Below are positions 1 to 5,432 of a stretch of DNA of 8,806 nucleotides, piece after piece. A program made the position numbers and the translations under genes. Position 1 is the first letter of the stretch. Each line of letters starts with the position of its first letter. The notes beneath the pieces were generated by a model, which had not been told where the DNA came from, did no database searches, and saw nothing but the letters and a program-made list of their open reading frames with translations. Location: NCBI GenBank assembly GCA_013151705.1, contig JAADHT010000012.1:1-8806 (forward strand), written 5' to 3'. The stretch is from Kiritimatiellota bacterium (GTDB lineage Bacteria > Verrucomicrobiota > Lentisphaeria > Victivallales > JAADHT01).

Positions 1-380
1 GTTAGACAACCGCACCGCTCAAACTCCAGCGACAAGCCTCGACCAGTCCATTTGGCTTGGTTCCTCTTGACGGTACTTGCGGATTATTAGCATTCGTTAA
101 CCATATCACCCAATCCTGGCCCTTGCCGAGACTGGACTACTCGGAGGATTTCCGCCTCACGGCTTCTTTCCCCGCCTTGCGGCATTCGGTACTTTGTCGA
201 AAGAGCTCCAGGTCGACACAACAGCGCATGCCTCACCTGTCTTCCTAGGATACTAGCAATGGAATGCCAGGTTTAGTCGGTAAAGATAAATCCTTACAGC
301 TAAACAATATATAAGACGACCTCGTGTCGCCAATAACGCATAGCTCAGGTGCCGCCGGTTAGGCGGTCACCTGAAGCGAT
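1..380 (-). ncRNA. Candidate divergent RNase P RNA, 3' end cut by the window edge
   Basis: No long reading frame crosses this stretch and it is dense in short helices, so I treat it as a structured RNA. Read on the minus strand, several blocks fall in the order of bacterial RNase P RNA. AGGAAGAC near 240-247 stands where the AGGAAAGUC block (CR-I) belongs. GGGTGATATGG near 101-111 resembles the GGGUGAAA region. CAAGCC/GGCTTG (54-59 with 33-38) encloses CCAAAT and TGGT, like helix P15 and its loop that binds the tRNA CCA end. GTCGCTGGAG (25-34) follows, as in many RNase P RNAs. Spacing between the CR-I-like and P15-like blocks, about 195 nt, fits Escherichia coli RNase P. Against the call: the normally near-invariant blocks are all degenerate, CR-V would lie outside the window, and the 5' leader of about 130 nt before CR-I is long. 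It is clearly not 16S, 23S or ordinary tmRNA. Confidence 0.45.
343..372. other. Strong GC-rich hairpin at the 5' edge of the RNA region
   Basis: TCAGGTG-CCGCC pairs with GGCGG-T-CACCTGA, giving 12 base pairs with one bulged T and a 5-nt loop. On the minus strand it would be the first helix of the candidate RNA. Two further hairpins follow it: CGAC/GTCG near 317-329 and GTTTAG/CTAAAC at 270-275 with 300-305. Read on the plus strand it has no adjacent T-run, so a terminator role is less likely. Confidence 0.6.
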
Positions 381-388
381 TTGTTTAA

Positions 389-394
389 ATTATA
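389..394 (-). promoter_or_regulatory. -10 box (TATAAT) for the minus-strand RNA
   Basis: The minus strand reads a perfect TATAAT here, about 8 nt upstream of where the structured RNA region begins (near 380). This supports transcription toward position 1. The region where a -35 box should lie (about 412-418) has no good TTGACA match and falls inside the palindromic repeat that begins at 400. Confidence 0.5.
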
Positions 395-399
395 TTTTT

Positions 400-535
400 G
401 TCCACGGATGAACTCTGATGAATCAAAACAGAATATAGCCACGAACGCGCGAATGAATTCTTTTTCCCGCGGAGTCCGCGGGAAAAACGTTTCTTATCAG
501 TGCCCATCAGTGCCCATCAGTGTTCATCTGTGGTC
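400..535. repeat. Palindromic intergenic repeat element with decamer tandem units
   Basis: The outer arms, 400-420 and the reverse complement of 515-535, match at 18 of 21 positions (core GATGAAC...CTGATG). At the centre is a 13-bp perfect stem, TTTTTCCCGCGGA (461-473) with its complement at 475-487. The right arm contains four degenerate 10-nt units: ATCAGTGCCC at 496-505 and 506-515, ATCAGTGTTC at 516-525, and ATCTGTGGTC at 526-535. A 60-codon open frame crosses it, but I regard that as chance reading through the repeat. From memory, intergenic repeats whose frames read like PSVPISVHLW recur in Verrucomicrobia, Planctomycetes and Lentisphaerae genomes. That recollection was not checked here. 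It could be a MITE-like or REP-like element. Confidence 0.65.
461..487. repeat. Perfect 13-bp inverted repeat at the element centre
   Basis: TTTTTCCCGCGGA, one central G, then the exact complement. With T5 on one side and A5 on the other it would behave as a bidirectional, terminator-shaped hairpin. On the minus strand the stem also reads TTTTTCCCGCGGA first, because the structure is symmetric; the T-run lies in the 5' arm. It is therefore not a classical intrinsic terminator, whose T-run follows the stem. Confidence 0.75.
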
Positions 536-771
536 AAAACTTTTTATTCATTTTTCAAGATAACATGTAATATACGAACGTTCGCAATTTGTGGAAAAAC
601 CGATATTTTCGGCTGTTCCCCTTGATTTTCCGACGAGTGGAGTTTTCCGCACGGTTGTCGGTTGCCGAACCATCGAACATTTCCAGTAACGGATGAATAT
701 CGCACTTTAACGGGGGGAAGTCAAGCGTTTTTTCATAAAAGCCTATTTTCCGGGCTGAAAACTCCGCCGCC

Positions 772-793
772 GCCGCTTCACGCGGGCTTTTTT
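772..793 (+). terminator. Terminator-like hairpin followed by six T
   Basis: GCCGC (772-776), loop TTCAC, then GCGG and C with one bulged G, followed directly by TTTTTT (788-793). The stem is short and no gene on the plus strand obviously ends upstream, so its role is uncertain. A CCG triplet run (764-776) overlaps its left arm. Confidence 0.25.
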
Positions 794-1211
794 GGAAGTT
801 TTCAAGGTTTTTCCGGAGCCGTATCGTCCATTTAGACGCGCCCTGGCGCCGACAAGGTCTTCCTCATCCATTCGGTCATTTTTTGATTCGTAAAATCCCT
901 TTAATTATGGCGGCAAGTAAATTTGGTCCGCAATTTTTTGTCCCCGACCTGGCGCTTCGTGATGCCAACACTATTGGACAGTGCGGTTTATTAATTGCTC
1001 TTGGCGTCGACAACCTGAAAAGAGCTTGGCAATATTATCATGCGCGCGTTGAACGGGAATTGGGAAAAAGTCACTCAATATTGGCGGGAATTAATGGTGC
1101 TGCGGCAAGGGTTCATGCCGACAGTCAACACTACTATTCCGCGGAAATCGCGGTTTTGAGCGAATTCCCCTTGACTTTCCTCTTCGAGTGTGTACGTTTC
1201 GTGTTCCGGAA

Positions 1212-1225
1212 ACCACTTCGGTGGT
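1212..1225 (+). other. C(UUCG)G tetraloop hairpin upstream of tpiA
   Basis: ACCAC, TTCG, GTGGT forms a 5-bp stem closed by C-G over a UUCG tetraloop, a very stable RNA motif. It lies about 120 nt upstream of tpiA and could sit in its leader. There is no T-run after it, so it is not an intrinsic terminator. Confidence 0.3.
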
Positions 1226-1343
1226 GGACTTGAAAGCGGTAATCTCCGCATCTCGAACGATTTCCGGAGGACGGAGCGACAAAACCGTGAATATTCGGTT
1301 TTCGACGCGGAATTGAAATTGACATGATTTATCGGGAGCGCTA

Positions 1344-2108
1344 ATGAATATGAGAAGAACTATTATCGCGGGAAATTGGAAGATGAACTTGACGGCGGCC
1401 GAAGCCGTCGCTTTCGTTGAGGAGTTCAAACCTTTGGTTGCCGACTCCACTGAAGTCGAGATCGTCGTATGCCCGGTTTTCACGGCGTTGGACGCGGCGG
1501 TCAAAGCCGCGGCCGGCTCCAATATTAAAATCGGAGCCCAGAACATTCACTGGGAGGAGTCCGGAGCCTTCACCGGCGAGATTTCAGCGGCTATGTTGAA
1601 AGAGACCGGAGTTGAATACGTGATAATCGGACATAGCGAAAGACGCCAGTATTTCGGAGAGACCGACGAGACCGTGAACAAACGCCTTAAAGCCGCTTTG
1701 GCGGCGGGGCTCGTGCCGATGGTGTGCGTCGGCGAGGTGCTGGCGGAACGCGAGTCCGGCAAGACCGAGTCCGTTTTGTCCACTCAACTACAATGCGGAT
1801 TGAATGGAATTCCCGCCGACGAAATGGAAAAGATCGTAATAGCCTATGAGCCGGTATGGGCTATCGGCACTGGTAAGACGGCTACTCCGGAAATGGCCGA
1901 GGAGACGCATGCGTACATCAGAAAAACGCTCGCCGATCTTTTCGATCGGGATACGGCGGACAAAGTCAGAATTCAATATGGCGGCAGCATGAAACCCGCG
2001 AATTCCGCGGAACTCATCGCGCAACCGGATATCGATGGCGGGTTGGTGGGAGGAGCCGCGTTGAAACCCGACTCCTTCTCGGAATTGATCAAAAACGCCA
2101 TCAAATAA
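1344..2108 (+). CDS. tpiA: Triosephosphate isomerase
   Basis: Cytosolic TIM-barrel enzyme that interconverts dihydroxyacetone phosphate and glyceraldehyde 3-phosphate in glycolysis and gluconeogenesis. All active-site elements are visible: NWKMN at residues 11-15 (Asn11, Lys13), GHSERR at 96-101 with the electrophilic His97, AYEPVWAIGTG at 167-177 with the catalytic base Glu169 and the start of mobile loop 6, YGGS at 212-215, and GGLVGGAAL at 232-240 for phosphate binding. The length of 254 residues is typical. Two starts are possible: ATG 1344 lies 5 nt after GGGAG (1334-1338), and ATG 1350 lies 11 nt after it and would give the more usual MRRTIIAGNWKMN beginning. I keep 1344, but 1350 is nearly as likely. 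It is the first gene of a plus-strand cluster, 14 nt from secG. The common neighbour pgk is absent upstream. Confidence 0.97.
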   Translation: MNMRRTIIAGNWKMNLTAAEAVAFVEEFKPLVADSTEVEIVVCPVFTALDAAVKAAAGSNIKIGAQNIHWEESGAFTGEISAAMLKETGVEYVIIGHSERRQYFGETDETVNKRLKAALAAGLVPMVCVGEVLAERESGKTESVLSTQLQCGLNGIPADEMEKIVIAYEPVWAIGTGKTATPEMAEETHAYIRKTLADLFDRDTADKVRIQYGGSMKPANSAELIAQPDIDGGLVGGAALKPDSFSELIKNAIK

Positions 2109-2122
2109 AACAGGAGTTTTCC

Positions 2123-2587
2123 ATGGATAATCTGTTGATTATAGTGTTGGCTGTGATAGACGCCATGGTGGCGTTGCTGCTCATAGCGGTCGTGTTGGTC
2201 CAGCAGTCCAAGGACGGCGGATTCGGCGGTTCGCCGTTTGGTGGAGCCGGCGACGCCGTGTTCGGCGGACAGGCGGCCGATCATCTGACGAAGATCACCG
2301 TCGGCCTGGCAGCCGTGTTCCTTATTTTGACATTGTCGCTCGCCATCATAACCGGTCGTCGGACAAGCGATGAGAAAAGCGTCGTTGAAAACGCGCCTCC
2401 GCCTCAATCCGAGCTGGCGCCGCTTCCAAAACCTGAAACGCCAAAACAAGTTAAGCGAAACGATTTGAAAATCATCGATGATTTGGATGGTGTTTCGAAA
2501 AAATCGGAATCTGTCGAGAAGGCGGCTGAGACGGTGGAAAAGAAAGCCGGAGCGGCTAAGAAAAACGTCGATAAGCCGACGAAATAG
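2123..2587 (+). CDS. secG: Preprotein translocase subunit SecG with a charged C-terminal tail
   Basis: Small inner-membrane subunit of the SecYEG channel, which assists SecA-driven export. The family pattern is clear: a first membrane helix at about residues 4-26, the conserved segment VVLVQQSKDGGFGG (23-36) followed by a Gly-rich loop with VFGG, then a second helix at about 58-77. A tail of about 75 residues follows. It is Pro-rich at first (90-107) and then rich in Lys, Glu and Ala. Many SecG proteins end soon after helix 2, so this tail is long, although tails do occur in several phyla. An AGGAG at 2112-2116, 6 nt before the ATG, fixes the start. The tpiA-secG adjacency is common across bacteria, and the 14-nt gap implies one transcript. 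Confidence 0.92.
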   Translation: MDNLLIIVLAVIDAMVALLLIAVVLVQQSKDGGFGGSPFGGAGDAVFGGQAADHLTKITVGLAAVFLILTLSLAIITGRRTSDEKSVVENAPPPQSELAPLPKPETPKQVKRNDLKIIDDLDGVSKKSESVEKAAETVEKKAGAAKKNVDKPTK

Positions 2588-2655
2588 ACGCTGCTCTGAA
2601 ATAGCGGCGCCACTTTTTCAAACAGACTCCAAGGCCGCGCAAAAAAGGTGTCTTG

Positions 2656-3222
2656 ATGCGGGTTCTCTCCGGGACAGCCTCTGGGATTGTGTTGAACGTT
2701 CCTCGCGGACTGGAGGTTCGGCCAACAGGCGTTCGAGCCCGTGGCGCTTTATTCGACAGCGTCTCCTCCACCATCGGCTGGACTGGAGCTTGCGTGGTCG
2801 ATTTGTTCGCCGGCAGCGGAGCTCTCGGCATCGAGGCGGCCAGCCGCGGCGCGGAAACCGTGAGATTCGTCGAGAAATCACCGAAACATGCGGCGGTCAT
2901 TCGAAAAAATCTGGAGAAAATCGCAAAAGCCGGAGTGACCGCGGAGCTTGAAGTGGTTGTCGCCGACGCTTTGTCGGTCCATAAACGTCTGCCCGCTCTG
3001 TCCGGAACCGTTGACTTCGTTTTCGCCGATCCTCCTTACGCCGATTTCGATTTCGCATGGAGACGGCTTCTCGCGGACGCGGGATTCGCGGAGTGGGCGT
3101 CGAAAGCGCTGATGGTCTGGGAAACACCGCCGGATGCGAAACCATCGCCGCCTGATGGATGGAGTATTGTTAAACGCGAGTTTCGCGGAGGAACCGCTTT
3201 CATACATGCGCGCGTCAAGTGA
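2656..3222 (+). CDS. rsmD: 16S rRNA (guanine(966)-N2)-methyltransferase, RsmD family
   Basis: Class I S-adenosylmethionine-dependent methyltransferase that modifies G966 of 16S rRNA during small-subunit assembly. In the 188-residue product counted from ATG 2656, the N-terminus MRVLSGTASG matches the family's MRVISGxxxG. RPTGVRARGALFDS at about 22-35 corresponds to the usual RPTxDRVREALFN. VDLFAGSGALGIEA (48-61) is motif I, which binds the cofactor. FVE near 71-73 is motif II. DPPY (125-128) is the catalytic N6/N2-amino-methyltransferase motif IV. An in-frame TTG at 2653 precedes the ATG, but AAGG at 2645-2648 is better spaced (7 nt) for ATG 2656. A 65-bp gap separates it from secG, so it may share the transcript. 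The RPT block departs from consensus at several positions, but the core is intact. Confidence 0.9.
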   Translation: MRVLSGTASGIVLNVPRGLEVRPTGVRARGALFDSVSSTIGWTGACVVDLFAGSGALGIEAASRGAETVRFVEKSPKHAAVIRKNLEKIAKAGVTAELEVVVADALSVHKRLPALSGTVDFVFADPPYADFDFAWRRLLADAGFAEWASKALMVWETPPDAKPSPPDGWSIVKREFRGGTAFIHARVK

Positions 3223-3263
3223 ATGTCGCGGCGCGGCGCTCTATTGAACATGCGCCAAACAAA

Positions 3264-3278
3264 GTTCAAGCGTTGAAC
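3264..3278. repeat. Short palindrome upstream of the thioredoxin-like gene
   Basis: GTTCAA-GCG-TTGAAC is a 6-bp inverted repeat, 16 nt before the ATG at 3295 and just upstream of the ribosome binding site AAAGGAG (3282-3288). It could be an operator or a small mRNA hairpin. No partner protein can be named. Confidence 0.3.
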
Positions 3279-3294
3279 TCGAAAGGAGAAAATT

Positions 3295-4419
3295 ATGAGA
3301 AAACTGCTCGTCGCTTTCGCCGCAACTTTCGCTATCACCACTCTTTCCGCGGCTCCGTTGAAAATGGGGGATGACGCACCTTCTCTAAAGGGGATTGTCT
3401 GGGTCAAAAACGGTCCGGTCTCGATAGAGGACGGAAAAAACAAAAAAGTGTATATCGTGGAGTTCTGGGCGACTTGGTGCCCCCCTTGCCGCGTATCCAT
3501 TCCGCATCTTAGCGGGCTTCAGAAAAAATATAAATCCAAAGGCTTGGTCGTGGTTGGGATAAGCAATGAGCCCTTTGGAATCGTAAAAAAGTTCGTAGAG
3601 GCTCAAAAAGACATGAATTACAATGTGGCGATCGATGAAAAAGGCGCGGTCTACTCGGCGTATATGTCAGGCGAGAAAGGTATTCCCATCGCATTTATAA
3701 TCGGGAAAAACGGCAAAGTGTTGTGGAAGGGACATCCTTTGCAATTCGACTCCGTCCTCGAAAAGGTGTTGGCGGGTTCATTCGACGGGGCAGCTCAAAA
3801 ACGCGTGTCCGAACTTTCCGGTGAACTGCGTCAAGCTATGCAAGGTCAGGATATGCGGAAAGTCTCCGAGGTGGCGATGCGGATTCTCGAAATCGATCCG
3901 GAAAACGAGATGGCGATGCAAGTTGTTCTTTACGGATTCCGCGAAGACATAAAAAAGGCGCTCGACTTTCTTTCGGCGTTGATGGATCGACATCCCGACG
4001 CGTACGCTCCCTATATCAACACGTTGAAAATTCTAACCGCTAAAAAAGACGGAGCCGCCCTTCGGGTTTTGATCGTTAGGTACAAGGAGAATTTCAACGA
4101 CGATCCATCAAAACTCAACACTATGGCTTGGTGGATTCTCGACAAAGCTGCATTCGGCATTCAACCTCTGGACATCGCCTTGGGATTAGCCGAAAGTGCG
4201 GTTAAGCTCGCCTCGAAAGGAAACGACAAAATGCTTCTCGCCGCGTACTACGACACGCTCGCGCGTTCACAATACGCTCTCGGAAGGCTGGATCTCGCTA
4301 TCGAATCCCAAAAGCGGGCGGTGGAACTGGTGTCCGGCACGAAAGAACGCCCTTTGCTGATGAAAACACTGGATTTCTACAAGAAAACCAAGGCTTTGGG
4401 TGAGAAGCTCGCGAAGTGA
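3295..4419 (+). CDS. Exported TlpA/ResA-like thioredoxin-fold protein with a helical-repeat C-terminus
   Basis: Residues 1-20 form a signal peptide: MRK, a hydrophobic core, then SAA before the likely cleavage site, so the protein acts outside the cytoplasm. Residues 24-165 are a thioredoxin-like domain of the TlpA/AhpC-TSA type, with EFWATWCPPC at 56-65 (redox pair Cys62 and Cys65) and the cis-proline loop GIPIAFII at 129-136 (Pro131). Such proteins reduce or exchange disulfides of exported partners. Residues 166-374 are predicted helical, and around 312-345 the pattern resembles a tetratricopeptide repeat (YDTLARSQYALGRLDLAI), which suggests a protein-binding scaffold fused to the redox domain. 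The client is unknown. The start is fixed by AAAGGAG (3282-3288), 6 nt before the ATG. It lies 72 bp after rsmD, is probably transcribed in the same direction, and converges with tsf. Confidence 0.85.
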   Translation: MRKLLVAFAATFAITTLSAAPLKMGDDAPSLKGIVWVKNGPVSIEDGKNKKVYIVEFWATWCPPCRVSIPHLSGLQKKYKSKGLVVVGISNEPFGIVKKFVEAQKDMNYNVAIDEKGAVYSAYMSGEKGIPIAFIIGKNGKVLWKGHPLQFDSVLEKVLAGSFDGAAQKRVSELSGELRQAMQGQDMRKVSEVAMRILEIDPENEMAMQVVLYGFREDIKKALDFLSALMDRHPDAYAPYINTLKILTAKKDGAALRVLIVRYKENFNDDPSKLNTMAWWILDKAAFGIQPLDIALGLAESAVKLASKGNDKMLLAAYYDTLARSQYALGRLDLAIESQKRAVELVSGTKERPLLMKTLDFYKKTKALGEKLAK

Positions 4420-4526
4420 CCACAACCTGGATCCGTGGAAAACTCCGAAGGAGCGGAAAAGTCAAATTTGGTTTAGTCCCAGTCCCCCCAGTGGCCCCGG
4501 GGGTTTACCTTCGCAATTAAGGGAAA
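4420..4526. other. Convergent intergenic gap with a weak GC hairpin
   Basis: This is the meeting point of the thioredoxin-like gene (plus) and tsf (minus). C6 at 4484-4489 can pair with G5 at 4499-4503 across AGTGGCCCC, but only TTT follows on the plus strand and no T-run follows on the minus strand. A small CTCC-GAA-GGAG hairpin sits at 4443-4453. No convincing intrinsic terminator is seen for either gene, so termination may be factor-dependent. Confidence 0.4.
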
Positions 4527-5327
4527 TTACAGTTCCTCGCCGATCTCCCAGCGAATGAACCGCTTGATTTCCAAGCCGGGATTCGCTTTTTCAACGGTTT
4601 GCTTGTCGTCGCGTATCCAAGGTTGCCGCGTCAAGCAGACTTCTTTGTACCACTTGTTGATCTTACCGTTGACGATTTTGTCGATAATCCCGGCCGGTTT
4701 GCCTTCGACCTGACCGGCGCCTATCTCGCGCTCCTTGGCGATGACTTCGGCTGGAATATCGTCGGGGGTCGTGTATGCCGGTTTGAACGCGGCGATATGC
4801 ATGCAGACATCATTCAAGGCCTCGTCGTCCGCTTCGCCCTCGACTTGTATCATCACCCCGATTCTGCCGCCGCCGTGAATGTACGCGGCGCATTTGCCGG
4901 CTCCGCTCCAGCGGATGGCTCTACGGAGCCGCATGTTCTCGCCGATGGTGGCTATCAGGGCCGTCAGATTGTCCTTCTCGGACTCCGCGATTTCCGCGGA
5001 CACGTCGCCGTCCGCGTCCATCGCCGCGATTTTCGCGGTGACCTCGTCCACGTACTCGATGAATTTATCGTTGGTTGCGACGAAGTCGGTTTCGCAAAGC
5101 GCCTCGACCAACACTCCGGTCGCGCCGTCCACATTGGCCACTATCTTCCCTTCCTTGACCGTGCGCCCGGACTTTTTCTCGGCTTTGGCTATGCCGGATT
5201 TGCGTAACACGTCCACCGCTTTTCCCATATCGCCGTCAGCCTCGACGAGGGCTTTTTTGCAGTCCATCATGCCGGCGTCCGTCTTGTCTCTCAACTCTTT
5301 CACCATTGCAGCCGTTATGTTAGCCAT
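4527..5327 (-). CDS. tsf: Elongation factor Ts
   Basis: Cytosolic guanine-nucleotide exchange factor that releases GDP from EF-Tu. The 266-residue product carries both family signatures: LRDKTDAGMMDCKKAL at 12-27 in the N-terminal UBA-like domain that contacts EF-Tu, and CETDFVATN at 78-86, where Asp81 and Phe82 are the EF-Tu intruding residues. Further conserved blocks follow: IGENMRLRRA, YIHGGGRIGVMI, HIAAFKPAY and RQPWIRDD. The C-terminus ends naturally, with no truncation. An AGAAGGAG lies 12 nt upstream of the ATG (5340-5347), which is a little long, but no better start exists. It follows rpsB by 105 bp in the classic rpsB-tsf order, so S2 and EF-Ts are likely co-transcribed, with the hairpin at 5404-5427 between them. 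Confidence 0.97.
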   Translation of the reverse strand: MANITAAMVKELRDKTDAGMMDCKKALVEADGDMGKAVDVLRKSGIAKAEKKSGRTVKEGKIVANVDGATGVLVEALCETDFVATNDKFIEYVDEVTAKIAAMDADGDVSAEIAESEKDNLTALIATIGENMRLRRAIRWSGAGKCAAYIHGGGRIGVMIQVEGEADDEALNDVCMHIAAFKPAYTTPDDIPAEVIAKEREIGAGQVEGKPAGIIDKIVNGKINKWYKEVCLTRQPWIRDDKQTVEKANPGLEIKRFIRWEIGEEL

Positions 5328-5403
5328 GATTAAGTGATACTCCTTCTGAATAATGTGGTGGAATCAAATCATACACATTGGATTCCGGATGTTTTCGCGT
5401 TGA

Positions 5404-5427
5404 ATTGCTCGAATGAGAACGAGCAAT
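5404..5427 (-). other. Intercistronic hairpin between rpsB and tsf
   Basis: ATTGCTCG (5404-5411) and CGAGCAAT (5420-5427) form a perfect 8-bp stem over the 8-nt loop AATGAGAA. It begins 5 nt after the rpsB stop codon. No T-run follows on the minus strand, so it looks more like an mRNA-stabilising, processing or partial attenuation element than a full terminator. It may set the S2 to EF-Ts ratio. Confidence 0.55.
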
Positions 5428-5432
5428 AACGA

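Larger units (their letters stand above)
541..1343. other. About 800 bp with no gene I can defend
   Basis: This stretch follows the palindromic repeat and precedes tpiA. One open frame (plus strand, 883-1233, TTG start or ATG at 907) could encode about 108-116 residues. I recognise no family in it, no ribosome binding site precedes either start, and its composition drifts along its length, so I do not call it a gene. The stretch also holds a terminator-like hairpin at 772-793, a UUCG hairpin at 1212-1225, and a possible weak promoter for tpiA (TTGACT at 1171-1176, 16-nt spacer, TACGTT at 1193-1198). The first half is AT-richer than the coding regions. Confidence 0.5.

Noticed and set aside
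1..380. 16S/23S rRNA fragment, tmRNA or group I intron
   Set aside because: Landmark sequences of 16S and 23S rRNA, the tmRNA tRNA-like ends with tag reading frame, and the group I P/Q/R/S cores were looked for on both strands and not found.
496..535. CRISPR-like tandem repeat
   Set aside because: The units are 10 nt, contiguous and without spacers, so this is a degenerate tandem repeat inside a palindromic element.
381..563. 60-residue open frame on the plus strand
   Set aside because: It reads straight through the palindromic repeat, and its peptide is explained by the decamer units. There is no ribosome binding site.
4484..4503. Bidirectional intrinsic terminator between the thioredoxin-like gene and tsf
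   Set aside because: The stem is only 5 bp, competes with the adjacent CCCCGGGG self-pairing, and has no proper T-run on either side.
4599..5207. 202-residue open frame antisense to tsf
   Set aside because: It is a shadow of the certain tsf gene. No family motif or ribosome binding site is visible.
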